Assembly (NCBI GenBank): GCA_017473225.1
Contig: JAFUMG010000004.1
Location: forward strand, 1 to 63,564
Source: Oscillospiraceae bacterium
GTDB taxonomy: Bacteria; Bacillota; Clostridia; Oscillospirales; Oscillospiraceae
Direction of reading: 5' to 3'
Length of the DNA: 63,564 bases
A program made the translations under genes and the position numbers. Every line of letters starts with the position of its first letter. Positions within the stretch are counted from its first letter, which is position 1. Of this stretch, positions 16,721 through 23,357 are shown piece by piece. A model generated the notes under the pieces. The model was not told the origin of the DNA and searched no databases. It was given only the letters and a program-made list of their open reading frames with translations.

Positions 16721-17197
16721 TTACTCCGGGTAGACCAGATGGTCCCGGTCGATATTTTCCAGCAGCGCCGTGTAGCGCCGGGCCCAGTAGTTGGCCATGG
16801 GCAGGTTCATGTCCAGATAATTGCCGCAGTCCTTCGCGGACGCCCCGGGGACCTCACCCCGGAAATCCCGGACGAAGGCAAAGCAGTCCTTTACCAGCTC
16901 CAGCACATCGGCGCTTTCATAATCGCCCACCAGCAGCAGATAGAAGCCTGTCCGGCAGCCCATGGGACCGAAATACAGCACCCGGTCCTTCCAGGCGGGC
17001 TCGTTGCGCAGATAGGTAGCCGCCAGATGCTCAATGGTGTGGACCTCGGCGGTGTTCATCACCGGCTCCTCATTGGGATTAGTGACGCGCAGGTCGAAGG
17101 TAGTAATGGTCTCGGCGCCTGCCTGATCCTTCCGGGAGACATACAGCCCCGGCTCCAGCTTGATGTGGTCAATGGTAAAACTTGTTATCTTTTCCAT
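16721..17197 (-). CDS. luxS: S-ribosylhomocysteine lyase (AI-2 synthase)
   Basis: 158 residues, full length. It splits S-ribosylhomocysteine into homocysteine and the AI-2 precursor DPD. The metal site HTIEH is at residues 53-57 and the conserved catalytic cysteine lies in GPMGCRTG (C81); the later DCGNY segment supplies the third metal ligand. GGGAGG precedes ATG 17197. The original promoter probably lies at 17639-17667, upstream of the inserted small gene, making luxS and mtnN the distal part of a three-gene transcript. Confidence 0.96.
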   Translation of the reverse strand: MEKITSFTIDHIKLEPGLYVSRKDQAGAETITTFDLRVTNPNEEPVMNTAEVHTIEHLAATYLRNEPAWKDRVLYFGPMGCRTGFYLLLVGDYESADVLELVKDCFAFVRDFRGEVPGASAKDCGNYLDMNLPMANYWARRYTALLENIDRDHLVYPE

Positions 17198-17212
17198 ATG
17201 TATTCCTCCCGT

Positions 17213-17584
17213 TTATAGTGTGGAGTGTGGAGTGTGAAGAGTGGAGTTTACAGTTTTGGTCGTTGCGGACAGCATTTTTCGAAGCTCCTCACAATCACTC
17301 CATATACTCCTGTATTGGTCATCAGATAAATAGTCCGTTTCTGCCAACAGCTCCAGCCAGTATTGCGTTTCCACACATTCCTTCAGCGCGATATACACTT
17401 TGGACACAAAATCCTTTCTGCTGATGGCACATTCCGCTTCCGCCAGGTTTGCACCAATACTTGTTCCGCTCCGCAAAAGCTGCTTAGACATCACGAACTC
17501 ATGCTTTTCATCACACAGGTATTTATATAGATTTACAATCCGAACAGAAAATCGCTTACTTTTATTTCTAGCCGTATTCTCCAT
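17213..17584 (-). CDS. Four-helix-bundle (S23/IVS-type) protein
   Basis: About 123 residues from ATG 17584 (GGAGAG is 8 nt upstream). The pattern FSVRIVNLYKYL, FVMSKQLLRSGTSIGANLAEAE and SRKDFVSKVYIALKECVETQYWLELL is the family first found in intervening sequences of 23S rRNA and related to the Avd protein of diversity-generating retroelements. Members form small homopentamers that may bind nucleic acid; cellular role is unknown. The gene is bounded by GTGGAG-rich imperfect inverted repeats, and its last codons are made of that repeat (STLHTPHSTL). It lies in the gap between the luxS start and a promoter. Confidence 0.88.
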   Translation of the reverse strand: MENTARNKSKRFSVRIVNLYKYLCDEKHEFVMSKQLLRSGTSIGANLAEAECAISRKDFVSKVYIALKECVETQYWLELLAETDYLSDDQYRSIWSDCEELRKMLSATTKTVNSTLHTPHSTL

Positions 17585-17627
17585 ATCTTCACTCTCCACT
17601 CCCCACTCTCCACTCTTTACTCTTACT
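17217..17627. mobile_element. Putative mini-cassette carrying the four-helix-bundle gene
   Basis: At 17218-17247 the plus strand reads repeated GTGTGGAGT units ending GAAGAGTGGAG; at 17585-17627 it reads the inverse type of sequence (CTTCACTCTCCACTCCCCAC). The two form imperfect terminal inverted repeats of about 30 bp around one gene. No transposase is encoded, so mobility would have to be supplied elsewhere. Confidence 0.5.
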
Positions 17628-17638
17628 CAGCTTATTAT

Positions 17639-17667
17639 ATAATACCGCAAGCGGGGTCCAAATGCAA
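17639..17667 (-). promoter_or_regulatory. Promoter upstream of the four-helix-bundle gene, luxS and mtnN
   Basis: On the minus strand TTGCAT (17667-17662) and TATTAT (17644-17639) are 17 bp apart; TATAAT follows at 17639-17634. It lies just outside the cassette's repeat. Confidence 0.65.
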
Positions 17668-17680
17668 GAAAAATGCGTCC

Positions 17681-17717
17681 CAACCAGCGGTTGAGCGGCC
17701 CTCAACCGGCCGTTGAG
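17681..17717 (+). promoter_or_regulatory. Array of alternating CAAC/GTTG half-sites upstream of the XRE-LiaF gene
   Basis: CAACC (17681), GTTGAG (17690), CTCAAC (17701) and GTTGAG (17712) alternate in orientation with centres about 11 bp apart, giving overlapping palindromes such as GGTTGAG-N5-CTCAACC. This is the form of a multi-dimer operator. It lies 90 bp before the start codon and upstream of a TTGATA-like -35 (17746-17751). Confidence 0.55.
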
Positions 17718-17807
17718 TGAAAATTCCGGCGGAATTAACGAACAATTGATAGCTTTTTGGCCAGATCTATGGCATGATAGGGGCAGCGAAACAAAGGAGG
17801 TTTCCAT

Positions 17808-18833
17808 ATGGAAGAAACATTGGGCAAGCGCATCGTCGCGTGCCGGAAACGCCTGGGACTGACCCAGGATCAGCTGGCCGAGCAGCTGGGCGTCACCGCC
17901 CAGGCCGTCAGCAAGTGGGAAAATGACCAGTCCTGCCCCGACATCGCCATGCTGCCGAAGCTGGCAGAGATCTTCGGCACCACCACCGACGCCCTGCTGG
18001 GTCTGGCCCCGAAGGAGCCGGTATTCGAAGCGGAGGTTGTCCCCGGCGGCCCGGACATGGAGGAGAATGAAAACGACGGGATCCACCTGCAAAAGGGCAA
18101 CTGGGAGTTCCGCTGGGACAGCGGACGCCGGAGCGCCGTGGGTATGGCGGTGTGGGTGCTGCTGGTGGGCGGACTGCTGCTGGCCGCCAGCCTGCTCCAA
18201 TGGAGCGTCGGCTTCTGGGATATCCTCTGGCCCTCGGGACTTTTGGTTTTCGGCATCTTCGGCCTGTTCCCCCGGTTCTCCTTCTTCCGGCTGGGCTGCG
18301 GCCTGCTGGGCGGTTATTTCCTGCTGTACAATCTGAATATCTGGCCCTTCGGCCTGGGCAGCGAGCTGCTGCTCCCGGTATTTATCCTGCTCTTCGGCAT
18401 CAGCCTGCTGGTGGATGCCCTGCGCAAGCCGAAAAAGCCCAGCATTTCCGTCACCCACAAGGGCCGTGGCGGCAAAACCAGCAGCAGCTGCGATCTGAAG
18501 GAGGAAGCCTTCGACTGCAATCTCTCCTTCGGCGAGGAGACCTTTCCCGTCCAGCTGCCCCGGCTGTCCGGCGGCTTTGCCGCCGTCAGCTTCGGCGAGA
18601 TGACCGTCGACCTGACCGGCTGCGGGGAGATCGCCGAAAACTGCGTCATCGGCGGCGACTGTTCCTTCGGTGAGCTGCAGTTCCTGGTGCCCCGCTGGTG
18701 CCGGGTGGACATCGCCAGCAGCAAGGCCTTCGCCAATATCAGCATCAAGGGCAGCCCGGACCCCGAACCCCGTGCCGCCATCACCCTGGACGCCTCCGTC
18801 AGCTTCGGAGAAATCACCGTCCGCTACATCTGA
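17808..18833 (+). CDS. XRE helix-turn-helix protein with LiaF-like membrane and C-terminal domains
   Basis: 341 residues. Residues 1-65 are an XRE/Cro HTH (LGLTQDQLAEQLGVTAQAVSKWEND). After an acidic linker there are four hydrophobic segments (about 108-205) and then a cell-wall-active-antibiotics-response (LiaF C-terminal) beta domain, with repeated SFGE motifs at LSFGEETF, VSFGEMTV, CSFGELQF and VSFGEITV. LiaF is the membrane inhibitor of the LiaRS envelope-stress system. Here sensor and DNA-binding domain are in one chain, which suggests a membrane-bound one-component envelope-stress regulator. AAAGGAGG lies before the ATG. It is monocistronic. Confidence 0.85.
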   Translation: MEETLGKRIVACRKRLGLTQDQLAEQLGVTAQAVSKWENDQSCPDIAMLPKLAEIFGTTTDALLGLAPKEPVFEAEVVPGGPDMEENENDGIHLQKGNWEFRWDSGRRSAVGMAVWVLLVGGLLLAASLLQWSVGFWDILWPSGLLVFGIFGLFPRFSFFRLGCGLLGGYFLLYNLNIWPFGLGSELLLPVFILLFGISLLVDALRKPKKPSISVTHKGRGGKTSSSCDLKEEAFDCNLSFGEETFPVQLPRLSGGFAAVSFGEMTVDLTGCGEIAENCVIGGDCSFGELQFLVPRWCRVDIASSKAFANISIKGSPDPEPRAAITLDASVSFGEITVRYI

Positions 18834-18842
18834 TCCTTCCCG

Positions 18843-18875
18843 AAATCCGCCGAAGACAAAAGCTTCGGCGGATTT
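18843..18875 (+). terminator. Terminator of the XRE-LiaF gene
   Basis: AAATCCGCCGAAG and CTTCGGCGGATTT form a perfect 13-bp stem just past the stop. Confidence 0.85.
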
Positions 18876-18962
18876 GTCGTCCTTTTCTGCCGAATTAACT
18901 TGCATTTTGTGAAAAGGGACAGTATAATAGGGATGACTATACCATTGAAGGTAGGGATATTA

Positions 18963-20756
18963 ATGAACGTGAATGAATTCGATATCGATTTCGATTTTGA
19001 AAAAGAATACGGCTTCGATCCTCCCGAGGAAAAGAAGGAGGCTCCCGCCGAAGTACCCGCTGATGAAGACTTCGATCTGAGATCCATCCTGAACTCCGAT
19101 TACGGCGCGGAGCAGGATCCTTCCGAGGATTTTAATTTTGATGAATACCTGCGCGACATGCCCATCTCCGACCCGGTCCCGCCCGAGGAGACCCAGGAGC
19201 CGGAGCTGCGGTTTGAGGAGCCCGTGGTTCCCAGCGAGGAGCCCACGATCTCCTTCGACGAGCCTGTCCTGCCCGACGAGGATCCCGTCCCGGCCTTCAC
19301 GCCGGAGGAGGAGCTTCCCCGGAAGACCGGCGGTGAGCCCGCTCCCCAGCGCCGGGAGCGTCCCCAGCGCAGAAAGCCCAAGAGCAAGCTGCGCCAGTTC
19401 AAGGACGAGCAGCTGCCGATGATCATCGCCGGCGTGGCCGCGGTGCTGATCCTGATCTTCATCTTCGGCTCCATCGGCCGGGCCGTCTCCAGCCACAAGA
19501 GCAAGACCGAAAACAACGATAAGGTCTCCGACGCCCAGCAGAGCGCCGCCGAGGTCGAGGCCAAGGAAGCCCAGAAGATCCTGGACGAAGCCGCCGCTCT
19601 GGCCGCCGGCTATGACTACCAGGGCGCCATCGACAAGCTGAACACCTTCACCGGCGACACCAGCAAGTATACCGACTTCACCCTGCGCAGCTCCGAATAT
19701 GCCCAGGCGCTGACCCAGCTGGTGGCCCACAACGATCCCGATGAAGTGGCCAACCTGTCCTTCCATGTGCTGATCGCCGATCCCTCCCGGGCCTTTACCG
19801 ACCAGTCCCTGGGCGGCAAGTACAATATGAACTTCGTCACCGTCGATGAATTCCAGCTGATCCTGGAGCAGCTGTACGCCAACAATTACGTCCTGGTCAA
19901 CATGGACGACTTTGTGGACGAAGTCGTGGCCGCTGACGGTACCGTCACCTACGCCTCCAAGACCCTGTACCTGCCCGACGGCAAGAAGCCCATCATGATC
20001 ACCGAGACCATGGTCAACTATTACTACTACATGGTCGACGGCGACTCCGACGGCGTCGCGGACGCCAAGGGCGCCGGCTTCGCCAGCCGCCTGGTGGTGG
20101 ATGGCGACAGCAAGGTCAAGGCCGAGATGGTGGACAGCAGCGGCAATACCGTCGTGGGCGACTATGACCTGGTGCCCATTCTGGACAAGTTCATCGAAGA
20201 GAATCCCGGCTTCTCCTACCAGGGCGCCAAGGCCACCCTGGCAGTCAGCGGCGATGAGGGCATCTTCGGCTACCGCATCCAGAAGTCCGTGATCGATTCC
20301 AAGGGCCAGGATTACTACGACGAGCAGGTGGCCGGCGCCACCAAGGTGGTGGAAGCTCTGCGGGCCAGCGGCTATGAGATCGCCTGCTACACCTACAGCG
20401 ACACCAACTACAGCTCCGCCAACGCCACCGAGATCCAGGCCGATATCGACAGCTGGACCAAGGAGATCGTTCCCGTTCTGGGCACCGTGGACACCATCGT
20501 CTACGCCAAGGGCAGCGATATTGCCAGCGCCGGCGCTTACTCCGGCAGCAAGTACAATGTTCTGGCCCAGGCCGGCTTCCGTTACTTCATCGGCTCCGGC
20601 AACAAGGCGACCACCGATATCTACACGGATTACATCCGCCAGAACCGGATCATGGTCACCGGCACCCAGATGTACTACACCAACACCATGTACTCCGCTT
20701 ACTTCGACTCCAAGTCCGTGCTGAATTCCCTGCGCGGCAACATTCCCCAGTCCTAA
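18963..20756 (+). CDS. Membrane-anchored polysaccharide-deacetylase-like protein lacking catalytic motif
   Basis: 597 residues from ATG 18963. Residues 1-125 are acidic and proline-rich, 126-145 very basic, and 151-173 form one membrane segment, so the C-terminus is outside. Residues about 185-255 are helical. From about 262 the sequence follows NodB-like polysaccharide deacetylases of clostridia (LSFHVLIADP, FVTVDEFQLILEQLYANNYVLVNMDDFV, then a central barrel). At the position of the usual FDDVNYYxYM metal/catalytic motif it reads ITETMVNYYYYM, so the paired aspartates are lost. It may bind rather than modify wall glycans. Confidence 0.65.
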   Translation: MNVNEFDIDFDFEKEYGFDPPEEKKEAPAEVPADEDFDLRSILNSDYGAEQDPSEDFNFDEYLRDMPISDPVPPEETQEPELRFEEPVVPSEEPTISFDEPVLPDEDPVPAFTPEEELPRKTGGEPAPQRRERPQRRKPKSKLRQFKDEQLPMIIAGVAAVLILIFIFGSIGRAVSSHKSKTENNDKVSDAQQSAAEVEAKEAQKILDEAAALAAGYDYQGAIDKLNTFTGDTSKYTDFTLRSSEYAQALTQLVAHNDPDEVANLSFHVLIADPSRAFTDQSLGGKYNMNFVTVDEFQLILEQLYANNYVLVNMDDFVDEVVAADGTVTYASKTLYLPDGKKPIMITETMVNYYYYMVDGDSDGVADAKGAGFASRLVVDGDSKVKAEMVDSSGNTVVGDYDLVPILDKFIEENPGFSYQGAKATLAVSGDEGIFGYRIQKSVIDSKGQDYYDEQVAGATKVVEALRASGYEIACYTYSDTNYSSANATEIQADIDSWTKEIVPVLGTVDTIVYAKGSDIASAGAYSGSKYNVLAQAGFRYFIGSGNKATTDIYTDYIRQNRIMVTGTQMYYTNTMYSAYFDSKSVLNSLRGNIPQS

Positions 20757-20763
20757 CTGATCC

Positions 20764-20796
20764 TGTGCGCCGGGATTTTCCCGGCGCACATTTTTT
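20764..20796 (+). terminator. Terminator before the DUF1653 gene
   Basis: GTGCGCCGGG (20765-20774) and CCCGGCGCAC (20780-20789) are followed by six T. Confidence 0.9.
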
Positions 20797-20811
20797 ATGG
20801 AGGTATTCCCT

Positions 20812-21030
20812 ATGGAACTGAGACCCGGCAGATACCGCCACTTCAAGGGCAACGAATACGAGCTCATCGCCCTTGCCACCCACTCGGAAACCATGGAGCC
20901 CATGGTGGTCTACCGCGCCCTCTACGGCGAGGGCGGCCTGTGGGTCCGGCCCCTGGCCATGTGGACCGAGACCGTGGACCGGGATGGCTACCATGGCCCC
21001 CGCTTTCGCTATGTGGGCGAAGAAGTTTAA
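20812..21030 (+). CDS. DUF1653 small protein
   Basis: 72 residues from ATG 20812; GGAGG lies 8 nt before it. The sequence (LRPGRYRHFKGNEYELIALATHSET, then MVVYRALYGEGGLWVRPLAMW) is the DUF1653 domain, a compact cytoplasmic beta fold of unknown function common in bacteria. It lies just after a strong terminator, so it is either transcribed by read-through or from an unseen promoter within the terminator region. Confidence 0.85.
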   Translation: MELRPGRYRHFKGNEYELIALATHSETMEPMVVYRALYGEGGLWVRPLAMWTETVDRDGYHGPRFRYVGEEV

Positions 21031-21041
21031 AAATTCTTAAT

Positions 21042-21070
21042 TTGATTCCGGCCGGAGAATCTGCTAAGAT
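21042..21070 (+). promoter_or_regulatory. Promoter of the LTA-synthase-like gene
   Basis: TTGATT (21042-21047) and TAAGAT (21065-21070) are separated by 17 bp, 34 bp before the start codon. Confidence 0.6.
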
Positions 21071-21103
21071 AGCTGCAGACTTGTTATTTCGAGGCGATTT
21101 TCC

Positions 21104-22630
21104 ATGTCCCAGGCAACCAAACATCAAAAGACACGCTTTTTCACTCCGGCGGTGATCCTCTGCGCCGCGGCGCTGTTCATCGCCGGGCTCTGCTTTTTCT
21201 CCGCCCGGTGGTTCGTCTCCACCTACGGCAGGCTGGGGTTTGATTCGATCCTGTTCACCCTGACCTCCGATCTGGGCGGCGTTCAGGACGGCCTGGTCCT
21301 GCGCTATCTTCTGCAGGCCATCCTCCCCACCCTTGTTTTGACCGGGGCGCTGGTCCTGGTGCTTTTCTGGCTTCCCCATAAAAACGCCGGAAAATACAGC
21401 CGCCGTCCCAGTCACCGTGGGCTGCGGATCGCCATTGCGGTGGTCCTCGCCCTGTTCCTGACCGGCTTCGCGGCTTGGGATGTGGAACTGGACGACTATC
21501 TGCTGGACCAGCTCCAAAACAGTGACCTGTACGAAAAATACTATGTGGACCCCGCCGCCGCTTCCATCACCTTCCCGGAGGAAAAGCGGAATCTGGTGTA
21601 CATCATGCTGGAATCCATGGAGACCACCTATCTGTCCAAGGAATTGGGCGGCGCCATGGAGGAAAATCTGATCCCGGAGCTCTATGAACTGGCCAGAGAG
21701 AATATCAATTTCTCCCACAATACCGGCGTCGGCGGCTTCTACTGCACCTCCGGCGCCACCTGGACCATCGGCGCCATGGTGGCCCAGACCGCCGGCATTC
21801 CCCTAAAGACCCCCACGGAGGACGTCAATCAATATGGCGCGGAGGGCGAAGCCTTCCTCCCCGGCGTCACCACCCTGACAGATATCCTTCATGACGCGGG
21901 CTATACCCAGTCCCTGATGGTGGGATCCGATGTCAGCTTTGGCGGACGGGAGGCCTATTTCAGCCAGCACGGCATGGATGAGATCAGCGACATTTATACC
22001 GCCCGGATCGACGGGATCGTCCCGGAGGATTATTTCGTATGGTGGGGCATGGAGGATATGAATCTGTTTGAATACGCCAAGCAGAAGCTCCTGAATCTTT
22101 CTCGGAACGCGGAACCCTTTGCCTTCACGCTGCTGACGGTGGACACCCATCATGTGGGCGGCTATCAGTGCGAACTATGCCAGGAAAGCGCCAGCGGCGA
22201 GACCTATGACCAGTCCATCTCCTGCTCCAGCCGACAGGTGGCCAATTTTGTGGACTGGATCCAGCATCAGGATTTCTATGAAAACACCACGATCATCATC
22301 GTCGGCGATCATGAGACCATGGATAACGGCTACATCGAGCGGAACGTTTCCGACAGCTACCAGCGGATGGTCTACAACTGCTTCATCAACGCCGCCGCGG
22401 AGACAAATCTGACCCGCAACCGGAAATTCGCCGCGGTGGACCTGTTCCCCACCACCCTTGCGGCCATTGGCTGCCAGATCGAAGGAAACCGGCTGGGCCT
22501 TGGAACCAACCTGTTCTCCTCCTCCCCCACCCTCACCGAGAAAATGGGCATCAAAAAGTTCGACGACGAGCTTGCCAAGGGGTCGGATTATTACGAGGCC
22601 AATTTCTACGAACAGGAAGAAACGGAATAG
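21104..22630 (+). CDS. LTA-synthase/MdoB-like phosphoglycerol transferase
   Basis: 508 residues: three N-terminal membrane segments (about 12-33, 62-90, 108-125) and an extracellular sulfatase-fold domain. NLVYIMLESMETTYL supplies a metal-binding glutamate, GGFYCTSGATWT the threonine nucleophile region, and IIIVGDHETMDNGY the GDHE metal site. Such enzymes move glycerol phosphate from phosphatidylglycerol onto teichoic acids or membrane glucans. The window also holds a glycolipid glucosyltransferase (2919-4712) that could make the anchor. It has three rather than the usual five membrane segments, so it may use a different acceptor. Confidence 0.88.
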   Translation: MSQATKHQKTRFFTPAVILCAAALFIAGLCFFSARWFVSTYGRLGFDSILFTLTSDLGGVQDGLVLRYLLQAILPTLVLTGALVLVLFWLPHKNAGKYSRRPSHRGLRIAIAVVLALFLTGFAAWDVELDDYLLDQLQNSDLYEKYYVDPAAASITFPEEKRNLVYIMLESMETTYLSKELGGAMEENLIPELYELARENINFSHNTGVGGFYCTSGATWTIGAMVAQTAGIPLKTPTEDVNQYGAEGEAFLPGVTTLTDILHDAGYTQSLMVGSDVSFGGREAYFSQHGMDEISDIYTARIDGIVPEDYFVWWGMEDMNLFEYAKQKLLNLSRNAEPFAFTLLTVDTHHVGGYQCELCQESASGETYDQSISCSSRQVANFVDWIQHQDFYENTTIIIVGDHETMDNGYIERNVSDSYQRMVYNCFINAAAETNLTRNRKFAAVDLFPTTLAAIGCQIEGNRLGLGTNLFSSSPTLTEKMGIKKFDDELAKGSDYYEANFYEQEETE

Positions 22631-22636
22631 CTTTTC

Positions 22637-22668
22637 ACCGGGAGTGCGATGCACTCCCGGTTGTTTTT
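22637..22668 (+). terminator. Terminator of the LTA-synthase-like gene
   Basis: ACCGGGAGTGC and GCACTCCCGGT form an 11-bp stem followed by TGTTTTT. Confidence 0.88.
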
Positions 22669-22711
22669 GGTATGATGAATTGTATTATATTGCTCAGTTC
22701 GACAGTGCTTT

Positions 22712-22821
22712 GTAGGGACCGGCCTCCTGGACGGTCCGCAACGTACAGACTGCGAATTCGCCAAAACAAATGCAAAAACGTGGCACATTGCTGCAGGACC
22801 GTCGAGGACGCCGGTCCCTAC
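22712..22821. repeat. Intergenic inverted repeat (GTAGGGACCGG type)
   Basis: Two 26-bp arms beginning GTAGGGACCGG at 22712 and ending CCGGTCCCTAC at 22821 are inverse complements with two mismatches. They bracket an uncoding 58-bp centre. This interior type is not shared with the other elements in the window. Confidence 0.7.
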
Positions 22822-22868
22822 GATGACGCATACTATCAGAATTACAAGCAACATTTTCAAAAAAAGAC

Positions 22869-22897
22869 TTGACAAGTTAGCGTTAGCTAACTATAAT
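22869..22897 (+). promoter_or_regulatory. Consensus promoter of the 47-residue membrane protein
   Basis: TTGACA (22869-22874) and TATAAT (22892-22897) are exactly 17 bp apart, a perfect SigA promoter. The 17-bp spacer is almost completely filled by the first operator. Confidence 0.88.
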
Positions 22898-22924
22898 ATA
22901 GATACAAGGTTAGCGCAAGCTAAC
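22876..22924 (+). promoter_or_regulatory. Two matching operators, GTTAGC-N4-GCTAAC
   Basis: The palindrome GTTAGCGTTAGCTAAC (22876-22891) lies between the -35 and -10 boxes, and GTTAGCGCAAGCTAAC (22909-22924) lies just downstream of the transcription start. Their centres are 33 bp apart, about three helical turns, as expected for cooperative repression. The TTAGC/GCTAA form resembles metal-responsive DtxR-family boxes, but the regulator is not known. Confidence 0.75.
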
Positions 22925-22979
22925 TATCAATCAAATAACAAGCCCGCAGGCTTTTACTACAAGAAAAGGAGTTGTTACT

Positions 22980-23123
22980 ATGATCCTGAACGTTCTGGAA
23001 ATGGCAGGCATGCTACTGGGCGGTCTTCTGACTGCCGCTCTGTTCGCGCTGAATATCTATTCCCTGCTGCGCGGCCGTCGGATCTTCCGCGGTCCCCGCT
23101 CCTGCCGCCTGAAAATGCTGTAA
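22980..23123 (+). CDS. 47-residue membrane protein, unrecognised
   Basis: A short gene with AAAAGGAG 7 nt before ATG 22980. The product starts MILNVLEMAGMLLGGLLTAA, continues through a single hydrophobic helix (about residues 9-30) and ends in a basic tail (RGRRIFRGPRSCRLKML), so it should be a single-pass membrane protein with the positive end in the cytoplasm. A perfect promoter, two operators and a strong terminator leave little doubt that it is expressed and tightly controlled. The operator form suggests a link to metal or redox status; no homologue was recognised. Confidence 0.75.
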   Translation: MILNVLEMAGMLLGGLLTAALFALNIYSLLRGRRIFRGPRSCRLKML

Positions 23124-23140
23124 TCCCCTTACCTCCAATG

Positions 23141-23181
23141 AAGCCCCCCGGATCTTAAGCCATGAGTCCGGGGGGCTTCTT
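23141..23181 (+). terminator. Terminator of the 47-residue protein gene
   Basis: AAGCCCCCCGGA (23141-23152) and TCCGGGGGGCTT (23167-23178) form a perfect 12-bp stem. Confidence 0.88.
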
Positions 23182-23186
23182 ATACT

Positions 23187-23340
23187 GATTCTCAATTAAA
23201 AACTTTAATTCACAAGAATTGAAGTTTTTGATATGAGAATCATATGAGACGAGATTATGTGATTTTCTTTTTTCAAAATCACATAATCGGCAATGCCGTC
23301 AGGCAGTGCCTTCTTAATTAAATTCAATAATTTAATCAAG
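23187..23340. repeat. Tandem array of four hairpins
   Basis: This 154-bp, AT-rich stretch is built almost wholly from four adjacent inverted repeats: about 25 bp (23187-23211 with 23216-23241), a perfect 14 bp (GATTATGTGATTTT 23253-23266 with 23275-23288), 9 bp (23289-23297 with 23302-23310) and 12 bp (23313-23324 with 23329-23340). It lies between the small-protein terminator and the end of uvrB. Role unknown. Confidence 0.75.
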
Positions 23341-23357
23341 AAATAGTATTACGCGCG

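Noticed and set aside
22690-22830. Riboswitch upstream of the small membrane protein
   Set aside because: The hairpin is a repeat with inverted arms upstream of the -35 box and so is not in the transcript.
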